A DNA stretch of 64,000 nucleotides from Acrocarpospora macrocephala (GCF_009687865.1 NZ_BLAE01000030.1:62001-126000); one strand, 5' to 3'; counted from the stretch's first letter, positions 25,162-34,408 are shown. Notes: generated by a model not told the origin, from the letters alone. Numbers and translations: made by a program.

Positions 25162-26479
25162 CGGCCACGCCCTCGTGCGCCCACGGGGAGGCCGCGCGCC
25201 GCTTGGCGTCGTGCTCCGGCCAGCGTTCCGCCCAGCCGCCGGTGGGGCTGATCATGTCCACCGCGATCGGTCCGGTCAGCCGCCGGGCGCTCGGCGCGTC
25301 GAGCGGCTGGGCGGGGAGCGGGTTCCCCGCCTCGAACGCCTCCAGCGCCCGGAGCAGCAGGCGGCGGTTGGCGGTCACCGCGCGGTCCGACACGCCGAGC
25401 CGCTCCACCGTGCGGTCCTGGATGCGGCCCATGCTCTCCACCGCCCACTGGTCGTGCACGTTGATGTCCAGGCCCATCCCGGTGTAGGTGAGGTCGCGCT
25501 GCTCGGCGGGGTCGAAGCCCCAGTCGTTGGCGCGGTTCCTGATCGGCCGGTAGTCGGGCAGGGTGACCTCGGCGAGCCGCTGGGCGAGCAGGGTCTCCTT
25601 GTCGGTCCGCTCGGCGAAGTCGTAGAAGATCATGTACCAGTAGTGGTTCTCGTCGTCGATCGGGACGTGCCACTGGGTGAAGACCTTGCTGTTGCCGAAC
25701 GGGACCACGAAGGCGTTCGGGAAGAGCAGGTTGGTGATCCGGACGTGCTTGATCTCCTCGGTGAGCTGCCGGAGGGCGAAGACCCGCAGCCCGTGTTCCG
25801 CCTGCTCGACCTCGATGTCGGGCCGGTAGTGGTCGCCGACCAGCTTGGAGAGCTTCTGCCCGGTGCCGGCCACCACCTCGCTGAACTGCTGCCCGTACAC
25901 GTCGCGGGGGTCCTCCCCCACGAAGCGGTGCAGGAACGAGACGTGGCTCGGGTCGATGCCGCCTTCGACGCCCTGCAGCCAGTTGCACTCCCAGAGGCCC
26001 TTGAACGCGAAGGTGTACTCCTCCGGCGCGGTGAAGCAGTCGTAGGCGGGCAACGGGGGCGGGTCGCCGGCGCCGAGGTAGGCGAAGACGATGCCGTTCC
26101 GCTCCTCGCACGGGTAGCTCCGGATCCGGATCTTGTCGGCGAACGTGCTGTGCGGCGGCTCGGCGGGCTGTTCCAGGCAGCGGCCGTCGGGGCCGTAGAG
26201 CCAGCCGTGGTAGAGGCAGCGCAGGCCGCCGTTCTCCAGCCGCCCGTACGACAGGTCCACGCCGCGGTGCGCGCAGTATCTGCTGACCAGGGCCCAGCCG
26301 TGGTCGTCGCGGCGGAAGAGGACGAGGTCCTCCCCCATCAGCTTGACGGCCTTGACCGGCCGCTCCGCCGTCAGTTCCGACACGAGCGCGGCGGGTTGCC
26401 AGTAGGAGCGCATCAGCTGTCCCAGCGGCGTGCCCGGCCCGGTGCGGGTGAGCTTCTCGTTGTCCTCGCGCTTCAGCAC
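25154..26479 (-). CDS. Rieske non-heme iron oxygenase, phthalate-dioxygenase/VanA-like
   Basis: Oxygenase component of 441 residues. The Rieske cluster motif CAHRG...CLYHGW (CxH, CxxH) lies at residues ~67-90. The mononuclear iron site is in EGGIDPSHVSFLHRF (~170-184), with Asp-x2-His-x4-His. Enzymes of this group hydroxylate or demethylate aromatic or N-methyl substrates. The start is GTG at 26479 with AAAGGA six bases upstream; a far longer reading in the same frame overlaps the amine oxidase gene. No ferredoxin or reductase gene is found in the window, so electron supply must come from elsewhere. Confidence 0.88.
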   Translation of the reverse strand: MLKREDNEKLTRTGPGTPLGQLMRSYWQPAALVSELTAERPVKAVKLMGEDLVLFRRDDHGWALVSRYCAHRGVDLSYGRLENGGLRCLYHGWLYGPDGRCLEQPAEPPHSTFADKIRIRSYPCEERNGIVFAYLGAGDPPPLPAYDCFTAPEEYTFAFKGLWECNWLQGVEGGIDPSHVSFLHRFVGEDPRDVYGQQFSEVVAGTGQKLSKLVGDHYRPDIEVEQAEHGLRVFALRQLTEEIKHVRITNLLFPNAFVVPFGNSKVFTQWHVPIDDENHYWYMIFYDFAERTDKETLLAQRLAEVTLPDYRPIRNRANDWGFDPAEQRDLTYTGMGLDINVHDQWAVESMGRIQDRTVERLGVSDRAVTANRRLLLRALEAFEAGNPLPAQPLDAPSARRLTGPIAVDMISPTGGWAERWPEHDAKRRAASPWAHEGVADA

Positions 26480-26490
26480 GGCCGATCCTT

Positions 26491-28458
26491 TCAGCTCGGG
26501 GAGCAGCAGCTCGGGGCCTGGTCGCCCGGCGTCGCGTGGCCGGTCTTCCTGGCCGGGGCCGGGATGTCCATCGCCGGGTTGCGGTCGAAGAACCCGTCGG
26601 GCTCCAGGATCATCCGCAGCGTGTCGACCGGCATGACCGGCCACTGCTCGGGGCGGGGGTAGTGGTGGCTGCCGAGGACCGGCCAGAGCACCAGCTCGAC
26701 CCCGTCCAGCGAGCGGTCCTGCCGCTGCCACACGTGCACGCCGTCCTCGCCTGGCTCGGCGTGGTTCGGGTACTGGCCGCCGACGAAACGCTCCGCCGGG
26801 TCGTACGGCGTCGCCCACAGGTGCCGGTGCACGAACGGGGCCCGGCGGGCCATCACCGAGTCCGGGCGGCCGAACGGGCGGGCCGTGCCCTGCAGGGTCA
26901 GCCGGTAGGCGGTCGGCTCGCCGTACCGGTTGGTGGCGGTGGCGCTCTCGACGCGCCAGTGCCGGGCGGTGGCCGGGTCGGTGCTGCGGGCCGCCTCGGA
27001 CTCGCGGCGGATGGGGGTCCGGACGTGGCGGACGGCGTTGCCGTACGGGTCCAGCGCGGGGTCGGGCTCGCCCTCCGCGTGCGCCTCCACCAGGCGGTTG
27101 AGCGGGCCGTCGATCGCGGTGTCCAGGCGGAGGCCGAAGTAGTGCTGGTGGGTGGGCACCTGGACGTGGTCGGCGACGCGCCTGCCGTACCTGACCTCCT
27201 CGTCGGCCTCGACGCCTGAGGCGGACAGCATGCCGGTCAGCTTGACCTCCAGCTCGATCCTGCCGTCCTGGTAGAGCGACCAGTAGAAGCCGTAGTCGTA
27301 GTTGGCGACCGTCTGGAAGTTGGACACGATCAGCCGGCGGCTGCGGCGGACCTGGCCCACCCCGCGCCGCAGGTCGTTGTGCTTCCAGAGGATGCTGTCG
27401 TCCTCCTCGTGCATGCAGATGGCGTTGCGGATCGTCACCGCCTCGCCGGCGCCGCCCAGGTAGGCCGCGTCGAAGTAGCGGATCAGGCCGAGGCAGTCGC
27501 AGCCGAGTTCGAGCGAGTTGGTGAGCGGCCCGGCGCCGTACTCGCCCCAGTCGAAGAAGTTCTTCCGGTACTGGGTGGAGTTGGGGTCGAGGTACGGCAC
27601 GTACATCTCGTTGCAGGAGGCCCGGCGGAGCACCGAGCGGCCGAGGAACTCCAGGTCGTGCAGGACCAGGCCCTCGCGGTGGGTGAAGCCGATCCGGAAC
27701 CGCCAGCCCTGCCACTCGACGAGGTGGCCGGTGACGGTGAAGCTGGGCCCCTCCGGCTGGACCACGTCGAGGGGGCGCAGGCCGGGGCGGTCCGGCCCGA
27801 AACCGCCGGGCTCCAGCGGGCCCGCCTCGGGGGACATCGGGACGACCCCGTGGTCCTCGACCTCGATGACCTCCATGGTGTGCATGTCGATGATCGGCAC
27901 CACGCCCTGGACCGGGCGGACGTAGCCGTTGTCGCCCTCGTCGACGCGGTGCCAGACGGTGCCCCAGGTCAGCCGGCGGCCGGCGTACCGCTCGGGCTCG
28001 AAGCCGCCCATCGACTCGGCGTCGATCATGACGAGGGACACGTCGTGGATGCCGCGCCTGGCCAGCGCCGCCTGGAACAGCGGGCTCTCCCGGCAGGCCC
28101 GCGCGGCCGAGCGGGCCTCGTCGGAGGTGATGCCGGGGCGGCGGTGGTCGACCGGGCGCCACTCGGCGCACCGGGGGGCGTCGTCCAGGACGACGTCGAC
28201 CTCCCAGGCGGCGGGGGCGTCGTGATCGATGACGACGACGGTCAGCCGCCGCACGGTCGCGGGCACCGCACCGGCCACGGCGGCGCGGGCCGCGGCCTCG
28301 TCCAGGTAGGCGCCCCAGAATCCGGCCCGCGCGCCGAGCCGGCCGTCCGCCCGGATCAGCGCCACCGCCCGCTCGATCTCCGCTGGGGTGAGCGGGTCGA
28401 AGGGGTGCCGCTCGCCGTGCGACGGCTCAGCAACGGACAAATGCAGCATTTCAGTCAT
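26491..28458 (-). CDS. copper-containing primary amine oxidase (TPQ type)
   Basis: Quinoprotein of 655 residues that oxidises primary amines to aldehydes with release of ammonia and hydrogen peroxide. The cofactor motif VANYDYGFYW (N-Y-D, about residue 386) contains the tyrosine that becomes topaquinone. The upstream catalytic Asp region DAAYLGGAG is at ~325 and copper-ligand HQHYFG at ~438. The length is normal for the family. It is the first gene of an operon with the Rieske oxygenase and the gamma-glutamylamide ligase. A paired GGATCC operator lies immediately before its start codon. Confidence 0.93.
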   Translation of the reverse strand: MTEMLHLSVAEPSHGERHPFDPLTPAEIERAVALIRADGRLGARAGFWGAYLDEAAARAAVAGAVPATVRRLTVVVIDHDAPAAWEVDVVLDDAPRCAEWRPVDHRRPGITSDEARSAARACRESPLFQAALARRGIHDVSLVMIDAESMGGFEPERYAGRRLTWGTVWHRVDEGDNGYVRPVQGVVPIIDMHTMEVIEVEDHGVVPMSPEAGPLEPGGFGPDRPGLRPLDVVQPEGPSFTVTGHLVEWQGWRFRIGFTHREGLVLHDLEFLGRSVLRRASCNEMYVPYLDPNSTQYRKNFFDWGEYGAGPLTNSLELGCDCLGLIRYFDAAYLGGAGEAVTIRNAICMHEEDDSILWKHNDLRRGVGQVRRSRRLIVSNFQTVANYDYGFYWSLYQDGRIELEVKLTGMLSASGVEADEEVRYGRRVADHVQVPTHQHYFGLRLDTAIDGPLNRLVEAHAEGEPDPALDPYGNAVRHVRTPIRRESEAARSTDPATARHWRVESATATNRYGEPTAYRLTLQGTARPFGRPDSVMARRAPFVHRHLWATPYDPAERFVGGQYPNHAEPGEDGVHVWQRQDRSLDGVELVLWPVLGSHHYPRPEQWPVMPVDTLRMILEPDGFFDRNPAMDIPAPARKTGHATPGDQAPSCCSPS

Positions 28459-28462
28459 GTTG

Positions 28463-28489
28463 GGATCCTATCGCCCTTATTATGGATCC
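28463..28489. promoter_or_regulatory. GntR-type paired operator A (amine oxidase operon)
   Basis: Two GGATCC boxes (28463-28468 and 28484-28489), starts exactly 21 bp apart, in the divergent region between the amine oxidase gene and the GntR gene. Flanks TTGGGATCCTA and TATGGATCCAGA match the boxes at the other loci. Confidence 0.8.
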
Positions 28490-28589
28490 AGATAGTCATC
28501 GTGGGACCGAACAAGGTCGCTCAAGTTGCCACCGCGTTCGCGATCGCGGAATGATTCGCTTGCCAGCGTCGACCCAACCTCGCGAAATT

Positions 28590-28595
28590 GGATCC
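28590..28595. promoter_or_regulatory. GntR-type single operator B (upstream of the GntR gene)
   Basis: AAATTGGATCCATCG contains the full-strength half motif TTGGATCCA, 66 bp before the GTG start of the GntR gene. No second box is found 21 bp away on either side, so this may be a weaker autoregulatory site. Confidence 0.6.
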
Positions 28596-28660
28596 ATCGT
28601 TGGGACGCGAATCGATCGCTGTCGTGCCCCGTCCCACCCGCAGGTGAAAGGTCTCCTTCC

Positions 28661-29374
28661 GTGGACTCCGACGCGACTTCCCTGGACCGAAGCGCCCTGG
28701 TCGACGAGACGGCCAGCGCGATCCGGGCCCGCATCATGTCGGGAGAGATCCCGATCGGCGCCCAGCTCAGGCAGGCGGAGCTGGCCGCGCAGCTGGGCAT
28801 CAGCCGCACCCCGATCCGGGAGGCGCTCCGCCAGCTCCAGGCCGGCGGGCTCATCGAGGTGCTGCCCCGCCGGGGGGCCGTGGTCCGCGTGCCCTCCCCC
28901 TGGGAGGTGCGGGAGGCGTACGAGGTGCGCGCGGAGCTGGAGGGCCTGGCCTGCGAGCGGGCGGTCCGCCGGGTGACCAGGACGCTGCTCGCCGAGCTCC
29001 GCGGGACCAACGACGTGCTCCGCGCCAACGAGCGCCCGCCGGCCCCGCCCGGGCCGGGGGCGCCGGTGTCGCCCACCACGATCGCCAACGACCGCTTCCA
29101 CACCCTGATCCACGAGATGGCCGGGAACGAGCGGCTGGCCAGGACCATCCGGGACATCAACGAAGCCTTCCCGCGGAACGTCTCGGCCCTCGTGCTCCAG
29201 GACGACCCGCGCCACCGGGCGGACAACCTGGCCGAACACGAGCGGATCGTCGCCGCGCTCGAAGCCGAGGACGCCAAGCTGGCCCGCCGCGAGATGCGCG
29301 ACCACGTGCTGGCCGCCGGGGAGCAGCTCGCCCGCTGGTACGAGCGCAGGACGGCGACGGTGTTCCGCGGCTGA
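28661..29374 (+). CDS. GntR family regulator, FadR/FCD subfamily
   Basis: Regulator of 237 residues. The winged helix is LVDETASAIRARIMSGEIPIG to LAAQLGISRTPIREALRQLQAGGLIEVLPRRG (residues ~12-70). The all-helical FCD ligand domain follows, with the metal-binding pattern Asp (NDRFHTLIHEMAG), His (HTLIHE) and AEHERIVAALE, DHV. GTG 28661 is chosen because the HTH begins soon after and GAAAGG lies upstream. It sits in the middle of the regulon and is divergent from the amine oxidase. It is the best candidate for binding the 21-bp-phased GGATCC pairs; this needs direct test. Confidence 0.9.
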   Translation: MDSDATSLDRSALVDETASAIRARIMSGEIPIGAQLRQAELAAQLGISRTPIREALRQLQAGGLIEVLPRRGAVVRVPSPWEVREAYEVRAELEGLACERAVRRVTRTLLAELRGTNDVLRANERPPAPPGPGAPVSPTTIANDRFHTLIHEMAGNERLARTIRDINEAFPRNVSALVLQDDPRHRADNLAEHERIVAALEAEDAKLARREMRDHVLAAGEQLARWYERRTATVFRG

Positions 29375-29407
29375 CCAGGCCGTGCGGCCGCGGCGCACCG
29401 GCATCGG

Positions 29408-31795
29408 TCACCGCTCCCGGCGCAGCATCCGCGCGGGATCGAGGAAGTCCAGGTCAGGCCGGGGCACCCGGTACGCGAGGTCGGCCAGCGCCGCCCCGAT
29501 GGCCGGGCCGAACTTGAACCCGTGCCCGGAGCAGGCCGCCGCGACCAGCACCTGCGGGGTCTCCGGCAGCGGGCCGACCGCGAACCGGTTGCCCGGCGCC
29601 ATCGTGTACCGGCAGGCCAGGTCCGCCTCGACGGCGCCGTCGGCGGTGGGCAGGAAACGGGCGGCCAGCGCCCGCAGCGTGGCCCGCTCCGTCTCGGTCA
29701 CCGGGCCGGGAACGGTAGCCGGGTCGTCGTCGGGGCCCAGGTCCAGGCCGATCTTGACCGCGCGGCCGCCGATGGCCGGGATGCCGTACAGCAGGCCGAC
29801 GTCCGGGACGTCCACGGAGAAGCTGCCCAGGGCGGGCGGCGCGAGCGTGGAGGTGACCGACGACCCCACGTGGATGTTGACGATCCGGATCACGCGCAGC
29901 ACGTCCGCGAACGCCGGGATCAGCGACCCGGTCCACGGTCCGGCGCAGACCACCAGGCGGGCGGCCCGCACGGGGCCGTGCGGGGTGCGCACCACCACGC
30001 CGTCGCCGTCCGGGGCCCAGTCCAGCACGGGGGTCCCGTCGTGCCGCCGCACGCCGTGCCCGCGGCCGAGTTCGGCCAGGGCCGCCAGCGCGCCCGAGGC
30101 GTCGATCACCCCCGCGTCGGGGTCGTGCACCGCGACGTACTCCTCCCCCAGCGCGAGACCGGGGAAGATCTCGGCCGCTCGCGCGCCGTCGACCAGGGTG
30201 CAGCCCGGCCCGCGCAGCCCGCCCGCTCCCCCGCCCGCCGGCCGGGCGTAGAGCCCGCCGGTACGCGTGACCAGGGCGCGCCCGGCCTCCGCCTCCAGCG
30301 CCGCCCAGCCCAGGTAGGCCCGGTCGACCAGGTCGTCCCAGACCGGCGACGGGTAGGCCCGGCGGATCATCCTGGTCGGCCCGTGTGAGGAGCCGCGCCC
30401 GTGCCCGGCCGCGAACTGCTCCAGGTGGAGGACACGATCGCCGCGCGCCGCGAGCTGCCAGGCGGCGGACGAACCGTGCACCCCCGCGCCGATCACGATC
30501 GTGTCCACGTGCTCGGACAGCAGGGCGGGCGCGGATACCGGCCGCTCACCCGGCAGCGGCGCTCCGGCTCTCCTGGGGGACACCCGGGGAGACAGCGCGT
30601 CGACCAGGGCGGCGATGTCGTCGGAGTCGTTGTAGACGTGCACCGACGCCCGGACCACCCCCGGCAGGCCACGGCGGCCCAGGTCCCACTGGCCGTGCGC
30701 GGCCGGGACCGAGACCACGTGCAGCCCGGCGACGCGGAGCGCGCGGGCCGTCCTGGCCGGCGTCTCGCCGTCGCGTACGAAGGTCACGATGCCGCCGCCG
30801 GCCGCGGGCGGGTCGACGACCCGGACGCCGGGGACGGCGGCGAGCGCGGCGCGCAGCTCCGCGCCGAGGGCGGCGATGTGCCGGTGGGTCGCGTCGGCCC
30901 CGGTCGCGTGGAGTTCTTCGAGCGCCGCCGTGAGGCCGAGGCGGAGGGCGTGCGAGTACTCCCAGGTCTCGAACCGGCGCGCGCCGGGGACCAGCCCGTA
31001 CTCGTCGTCGGCCGTCCAGCTGGCGCCCCGCACGTCGGGCGCGGGCGGCCGGAGCTCCGCGCCGAGCACCGGGTCGAGCCAGAGCAGCCCGGTGCCGCGC
31101 GGCCCGCGGAGGAACTTGCGGCCGGTGCCGACGAGCAGCGCGCACCCGATCTCGGTGACGTCCACCGGAAGCTGGCCGAGCGACTGGGTGGCGTCGAGCA
31201 GGTAGGGCACGCCGGCGGCGCGGGCGAGCTCGCCGATCGCCGCCGCGGGCTCGATCAGCCCGGACGACGTCGGCACGTGGGCGGCGGTGACCAGGGCGGC
31301 GGGCGTGCGCAGGGCGGCCCGCAGCGCGCCGAGATCCACCGCGCCGGTCTCGTCGGCGCCGATCACCTCGACCACGACCCCGTACCTGCGGCGCAGCTCG
31401 AACAGGTGCAGGGCCGAGCTGACGTAGGTCGACGAGGTCGCCACCACGCGGTCGCCAGGACCGAGGCGCAGCCCGTCGACGGCGCGGTGCCAGGCCACCG
31501 TGGCGCTCTCGGTGAAGGCCACGTCCTCGGCGCGGCCGCCGATGAGCCGCGCGGCCAGCCCGTACGCCTGCTCGGCCCGCGGGCGGACCGCCTCGGCGGC
31601 CTCGTAGCCGCCGATCCGCGCCTCCAGCCGGAGATGGTCGACGACGGTCTCCAGGACGGCCGCGCTGGGCAGCGCCGCCCCGGCGGCGTTGAGATGGCGG
31701 GCGTGCCCGGTCCCGGGGGTCGCGGCCCGGGCGGCGGCGACCAGCGAGCCGGTGGCCGCCGCGACCGGAGCCGCCCCGTCGAGTTGCGTCGTCAC
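29408..31795 (-). CDS. fusion of class V PLP aminotransferase and FAD-dependent amine oxidase (sarcosine-oxidase-like)
   Basis: One uninterrupted frame of 795 residues joins two enzymes. Residues ~1-405 are a class V aminotransferase (isopenicillin-N epimerase/cysteine desulfurase family) with LDATQSLGQLPVD and the PLP lysine in GTGRKFLRGPRG (~228). Residues ~425-790 are a DAO-type flavoprotein: VIGAGVHGSSAAWQLA at ~430, covalent-flavin family GSSHGPTRMIRRAY at ~460, and C-terminal CSGHGFKFGPAIG containing the Cys that holds FAD in monomeric sarcosine/N-methyltryptophan oxidases. No credible RBS plus start occurs at the junction. The GTG start overlaps the aldehyde dehydrogenase stop (GTGA). 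A channelled oxidation and PLP step on an amino compound is inferred. Confidence 0.85.
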   Translation of the reverse strand: MTTQLDGAAPVAAATGSLVAAARAATPGTGHARHLNAAGAALPSAAVLETVVDHLRLEARIGGYEAAEAVRPRAEQAYGLAARLIGGRAEDVAFTESATVAWHRAVDGLRLGPGDRVVATSSTYVSSALHLFELRRRYGVVVEVIGADETGAVDLGALRAALRTPAALVTAAHVPTSSGLIEPAAAIGELARAAGVPYLLDATQSLGQLPVDVTEIGCALLVGTGRKFLRGPRGTGLLWLDPVLGAELRPPAPDVRGASWTADDEYGLVPGARRFETWEYSHALRLGLTAALEELHATGADATHRHIAALGAELRAALAAVPGVRVVDPPAAGGGIVTFVRDGETPARTARALRVAGLHVVSVPAAHGQWDLGRRGLPGVVRASVHVYNDSDDIAALVDALSPRVSPRRAGAPLPGERPVSAPALLSEHVDTIVIGAGVHGSSAAWQLAARGDRVLHLEQFAAGHGRGSSHGPTRMIRRAYPSPVWDDLVDRAYLGWAALEAEAGRALVTRTGGLYARPAGGGAGGLRGPGCTLVDGARAAEIFPGLALGEEYVAVHDPDAGVIDASGALAALAELGRGHGVRRHDGTPVLDWAPDGDGVVVRTPHGPVRAARLVVCAGPWTGSLIPAFADVLRVIRIVNIHVGSSVTSTLAPPALGSFSVDVPDVGLLYGIPAIGGRAVKIGLDLGPDDDPATVPGPVTETERATLRALAARFLPTADGAVEADLACRYTMAPGNRFAVGPLPETPQVLVAAACSGHGFKFGPAIGAALADLAYRVPRPDLDFLDPARMLRRER

Positions 31796-33267
31796 AGCGC
31801 CACCACGACGCTCTTGCGCTCGCAGAAGCCGTGCAGCGCCTCGTCGCCCAGGTCCCGGCCGAGCCCGGAGTCCCGCACCCCGCCGAACGGCAGGGCGGGG
31901 TCGAAGATGTTGTAGGTGTTGATCCACACCGTCCCGACGTGCAGTTCCCTGGCCATCCGGTGCGCCCGCGCGACGTCGCGGGTCCAGACCCCGGCGGCGA
32001 GGCCGTAGTCGGAGTCGTTGGCGATGGCGACCGCGTCGGCCTCGTCGGCGAACGGGATGACCCCGACCACCGGGCCGAAGATCTCCTCCCGGGCGATCCG
32101 CATGTCGTTGCGCACCCCGGTGAAGAGGGTGGGTTCCACGAAGAATCCGGGCCGGTCGGGCACGCCGCCCCCGTAGGCCAGAGTGGCGCCCTCAGCCACC
32201 CCCGCCTCGATGTAGGACAGCACCCGGCCGCGCTGCTCCTCCGACACCAGCGGGCCGACCGTGATCCCGCCGGCCAGCCCGTCGCCCACCGGCACCTTGG
32301 CGACGGCGGCGGCCAGCCGCTCGTGCATCTCGCCGAGGATCGACTCCTGCACCAGCAACCGGCTCCCGGCCGTGCACATCTGCCCCGAGTGCCCGAAGGA
32401 CGCCCGCATCGCGGTGACCACCGCCGCGTCCAGGTCGGCGTCGGCGAACACGATGTTCGGGCTCTTGCCGCCGAGTTCCAGGGTCAGCCGGGTGATGGAC
32501 GGCGCCGCCGCGGCCATCACCAGCCGCCCGACCTCGGTCGACCCGGTGAAGGACACCTTGGCCACGCCGGGGTGGGCGGCGAGCGCGGCACCCGCCTCGC
32601 CGTCGCCGGTGAGCACGTTGAGCACCCCGTCGGGCAGCCCCGCCTCGGCGCAGACAGCGGCGAGCCTGAGCATGGTGAGCGGCGTCTGCTCGGCGGGCTT
32701 CACCACGACCGGGCAGCCCGCGGCCAGGGCCGGGGCCAGCTTGAAGCAGGCGGTCATGATCGGGAAGTTCCACGGCAGGATCAGCGCGGCCACCCCGACC
32801 GGTTCCAGCACCGTGTACGCGTGGTGCGGGGCGCCGTTGCCGTCGATCGGGATCACCGCCCCGGTCAGCCGCCCGGGGGCGCCCGCGAAGTGCCGGAAGG
32901 TCCGCGCGCCCGCCGCGACGTCGGCCCGGGACCGCTCGATCGGCTTGCCGTTGTCCCGGGTCTCCAGCACCGCGAGTTCCTCGGCGGCGGCCTCGATCAG
33001 CTCGGCCACCCGGTGCAGCACGCGGGTGCGCTCCAGCGGCGGCAGACCGCGCCAGCGCGCGTCGGCGTGCGCCTGGGCCGCCGCGGCGACCGCCGCGTCG
33101 ACGTCGGCGGCGGTCGCCTGGGCGACCCGGCTGAGCAGGGCGCCGGACGCGGGATCGACGACGTCGATCCGGTCCCGGTCGCCCGGGGGAATCCACACCC
33201 CGCCGACGAGGAACGGCTCCTCGTCGCGGAGCGGGACCAACCTGCCGTCGGCTGCGGTCGTGCTCAT
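31792..33267 (-). CDS. NAD(P)-dependent aldehyde dehydrogenase
   Basis: Oxidises an aldehyde, such as that produced by the amine oxidase, to a carboxylate; 491 residues. Conserved features: ILPWNFPIM (~155), KPAEQTPLT (~180), GSTEVGR (~235), the catalytic Glu in LELGGKSPNIV (~257), Cys in GQMCTAGSR (~292) and EEIFGPVVGVI (~390). I start at ATG 33267 (GGGGG upstream). The in-frame ATG at 33309 would translate through the paired operator C. It leads an operon with the PLP-FAD fusion gene. Confidence 0.93.
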   Translation of the reverse strand: MSTTAADGRLVPLRDEEPFLVGGVWIPPGDRDRIDVVDPASGALLSRVAQATAADVDAAVAAAAQAHADARWRGLPPLERTRVLHRVAELIEAAAEELAVLETRDNGKPIERSRADVAAGARTFRHFAGAPGRLTGAVIPIDGNGAPHHAYTVLEPVGVAALILPWNFPIMTACFKLAPALAAGCPVVVKPAEQTPLTMLRLAAVCAEAGLPDGVLNVLTGDGEAGAALAAHPGVAKVSFTGSTEVGRLVMAAAAPSITRLTLELGGKSPNIVFADADLDAAVVTAMRASFGHSGQMCTAGSRLLVQESILGEMHERLAAAVAKVPVGDGLAGGITVGPLVSEEQRGRVLSYIEAGVAEGATLAYGGGVPDRPGFFVEPTLFTGVRNDMRIAREEIFGPVVGVIPFADEADAVAIANDSDYGLAAGVWTRDVARAHRMARELHVGTVWINTYNIFDPALPFGGVRDSGLGRDLGDEALHGFCERKSVVVAL

Positions 33268-33293
33268 GTACGTCGTGCCCCCAATGCCGAAAG

Positions 33294-33320
33294 GGATCCT
33301 AGTTTTCATCGCTTGGATCC
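33294..33320. promoter_or_regulatory. GntR-type paired operator C (aldehyde dehydrogenase operon)
   Basis: GGATCC at 33294-33299 and TTGGATCCAATAATA with GGATCC at 33315-33320, 21 bp apart. The extended half TTGGATCCAATAAT is identical to that at operator G. Confidence 0.8.
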
Positions 33321-33378
33321 AATAATACGATTTGATCGTGTTTTTGTGCCAAGGGGGTCCTTTGATGACCCACCACGG

Positions 33379-34398
33379 TTACGGCCGGTTCAACAGGCGG
33401 CGCGGGTTCTCGATGAGGATGCGTTCGACGACCTTCGGGTCCCCGCCCGCCAGCCGGGTGATCCCCGGGCCGATCCGCCGGAACAGGTGGTCGTAGCCGA
33501 ACCCGCCGTTGTGCTTGAGGTTGGCCTGCGCCCACACGTCGGCCCCGATGACCAGCCGGTCCGCGAAACCCTCGGAGAGCAGCCAGGCCACCATCTCGAA
33601 CCGTTCCGCGTCGGTGGGGTTGCGCTGGGCGGGGTCGCCGTACAGGAAGTCCGAGCCGAAGGTGTCGTAGGCGAGCGTCGCCCCGGCCTGCGCGACCTCC
33701 CGGTGGTAGCCGGGGTCGAAGTACTCGTCGAGGTGGCCGATGACCACCCGCGACGGGTCCATCCCCTCCTCGACCAGCGCCTCCAGCACCGGGATGGCGG
33801 GTCTGCCGCGGAACGAGAGGTGGACGTAGACGGCGGCGCCGGTCTCCGCGCCGGCCCGGCCGGCCGCGCGGAGCACCTTCCACTCGCCGTCGGTCACCGG
33901 CCAGCTCGTGCCGATCTCACCGAGCAGCGCCGGGCGGATGCCGGTGCCGCCGATGCCGTGCCGCAGCTCGTCCAGGAGCATCTCGGTGACGCCGTCCACA
34001 CCGGCGGCGCGCACCCGGGCGGGGTGGGTCTGCTCCACGTAGAACCCGCCGCCCACGCAGACGTGCACGCCGCTGCGGCGGGAGATGTCCGGCAGTTCGG
34101 CGAGCCGCCGCCCCATGCCCTCCAAAGTCAGCTCGACGACGGCGCTCGCGCCCGCCGCCCGCGCGTCCGCCAGCTCCCGCACCGCCACGTCCGGATCGTG
34201 CAGCACCAGGTTCTCCGGGATGGACAAGGCGTTCCACCGCAGGTAGCCGAGGAGTTCCGGGCCGATCGGCACCCCGGGCGGGGGTTCCTCGGCGCTCGGC
34301 CTGCTCCACACCCGCAGGTCGCTGAGCAGGTGCTCGTGCATCGAGGTCGGCCCGAGCTCGGCGGGCTCGATCGGCCCGAGAACGGTGTGAATGGGCAT
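33379..34398 (-). CDS. phosphotriesterase-family metal hydrolase 1
   Basis: Amidohydrolase-superfamily barrel of 339 residues in the phosphotriesterase/lactonase group. Ligands are intact: HxH in SMHEHLL (~20), Glu in LLGEIGTS (~150), His in VYVHLSF (~180), His in VIGHLDEY (~210) and Asp in VIGADVWA (~275). Such proteins hydrolyse lactones, amides or phosphoesters. ATG 34398 has GGGAG upstream and sits 10 bp after the YtcJ-like amidohydrolase gene. It is one of three homologues in this region. Confidence 0.86.
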   Translation of the reverse strand: MPIHTVLGPIEPAELGPTSMHEHLLSDLRVWSRPSAEEPPPGVPIGPELLGYLRWNALSIPENLVLHDPDVAVRELADARAAGASAVVELTLEGMGRRLAELPDISRRSGVHVCVGGGFYVEQTHPARVRAAGVDGVTEMLLDELRHGIGGTGIRPALLGEIGTSWPVTDGEWKVLRAAGRAGAETGAAVYVHLSFRGRPAIPVLEALVEEGMDPSRVVIGHLDEYFDPGYHREVAQAGATLAYDTFGSDFLYGDPAQRNPTDAERFEMVAWLLSEGFADRLVIGADVWAQANLKHNGGFGYDHLFRRIGPGITRLAGGDPKVVERILIENPRRLLNRP

Positions 34399-34408
34399 GT
34401 CTCTCCCG

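Noticed and set aside
25154-28171. A 1005-codon frame that could suggest a giant Rieske protein
   Set aside because: The part upstream of GTG 26479 lies over the amine oxidase gene in another frame and has the Arg/Pro-rich composition of a shadow frame; an RBS marks the real start.
30500-30550. A separate start for the FAD half of the PLP-FAD fusion
   Set aside because: The only nearby in-frame GTG (in EHVDTIVIG) has no RBS, and the frame is continuous with no stop, so two genes are not supported.
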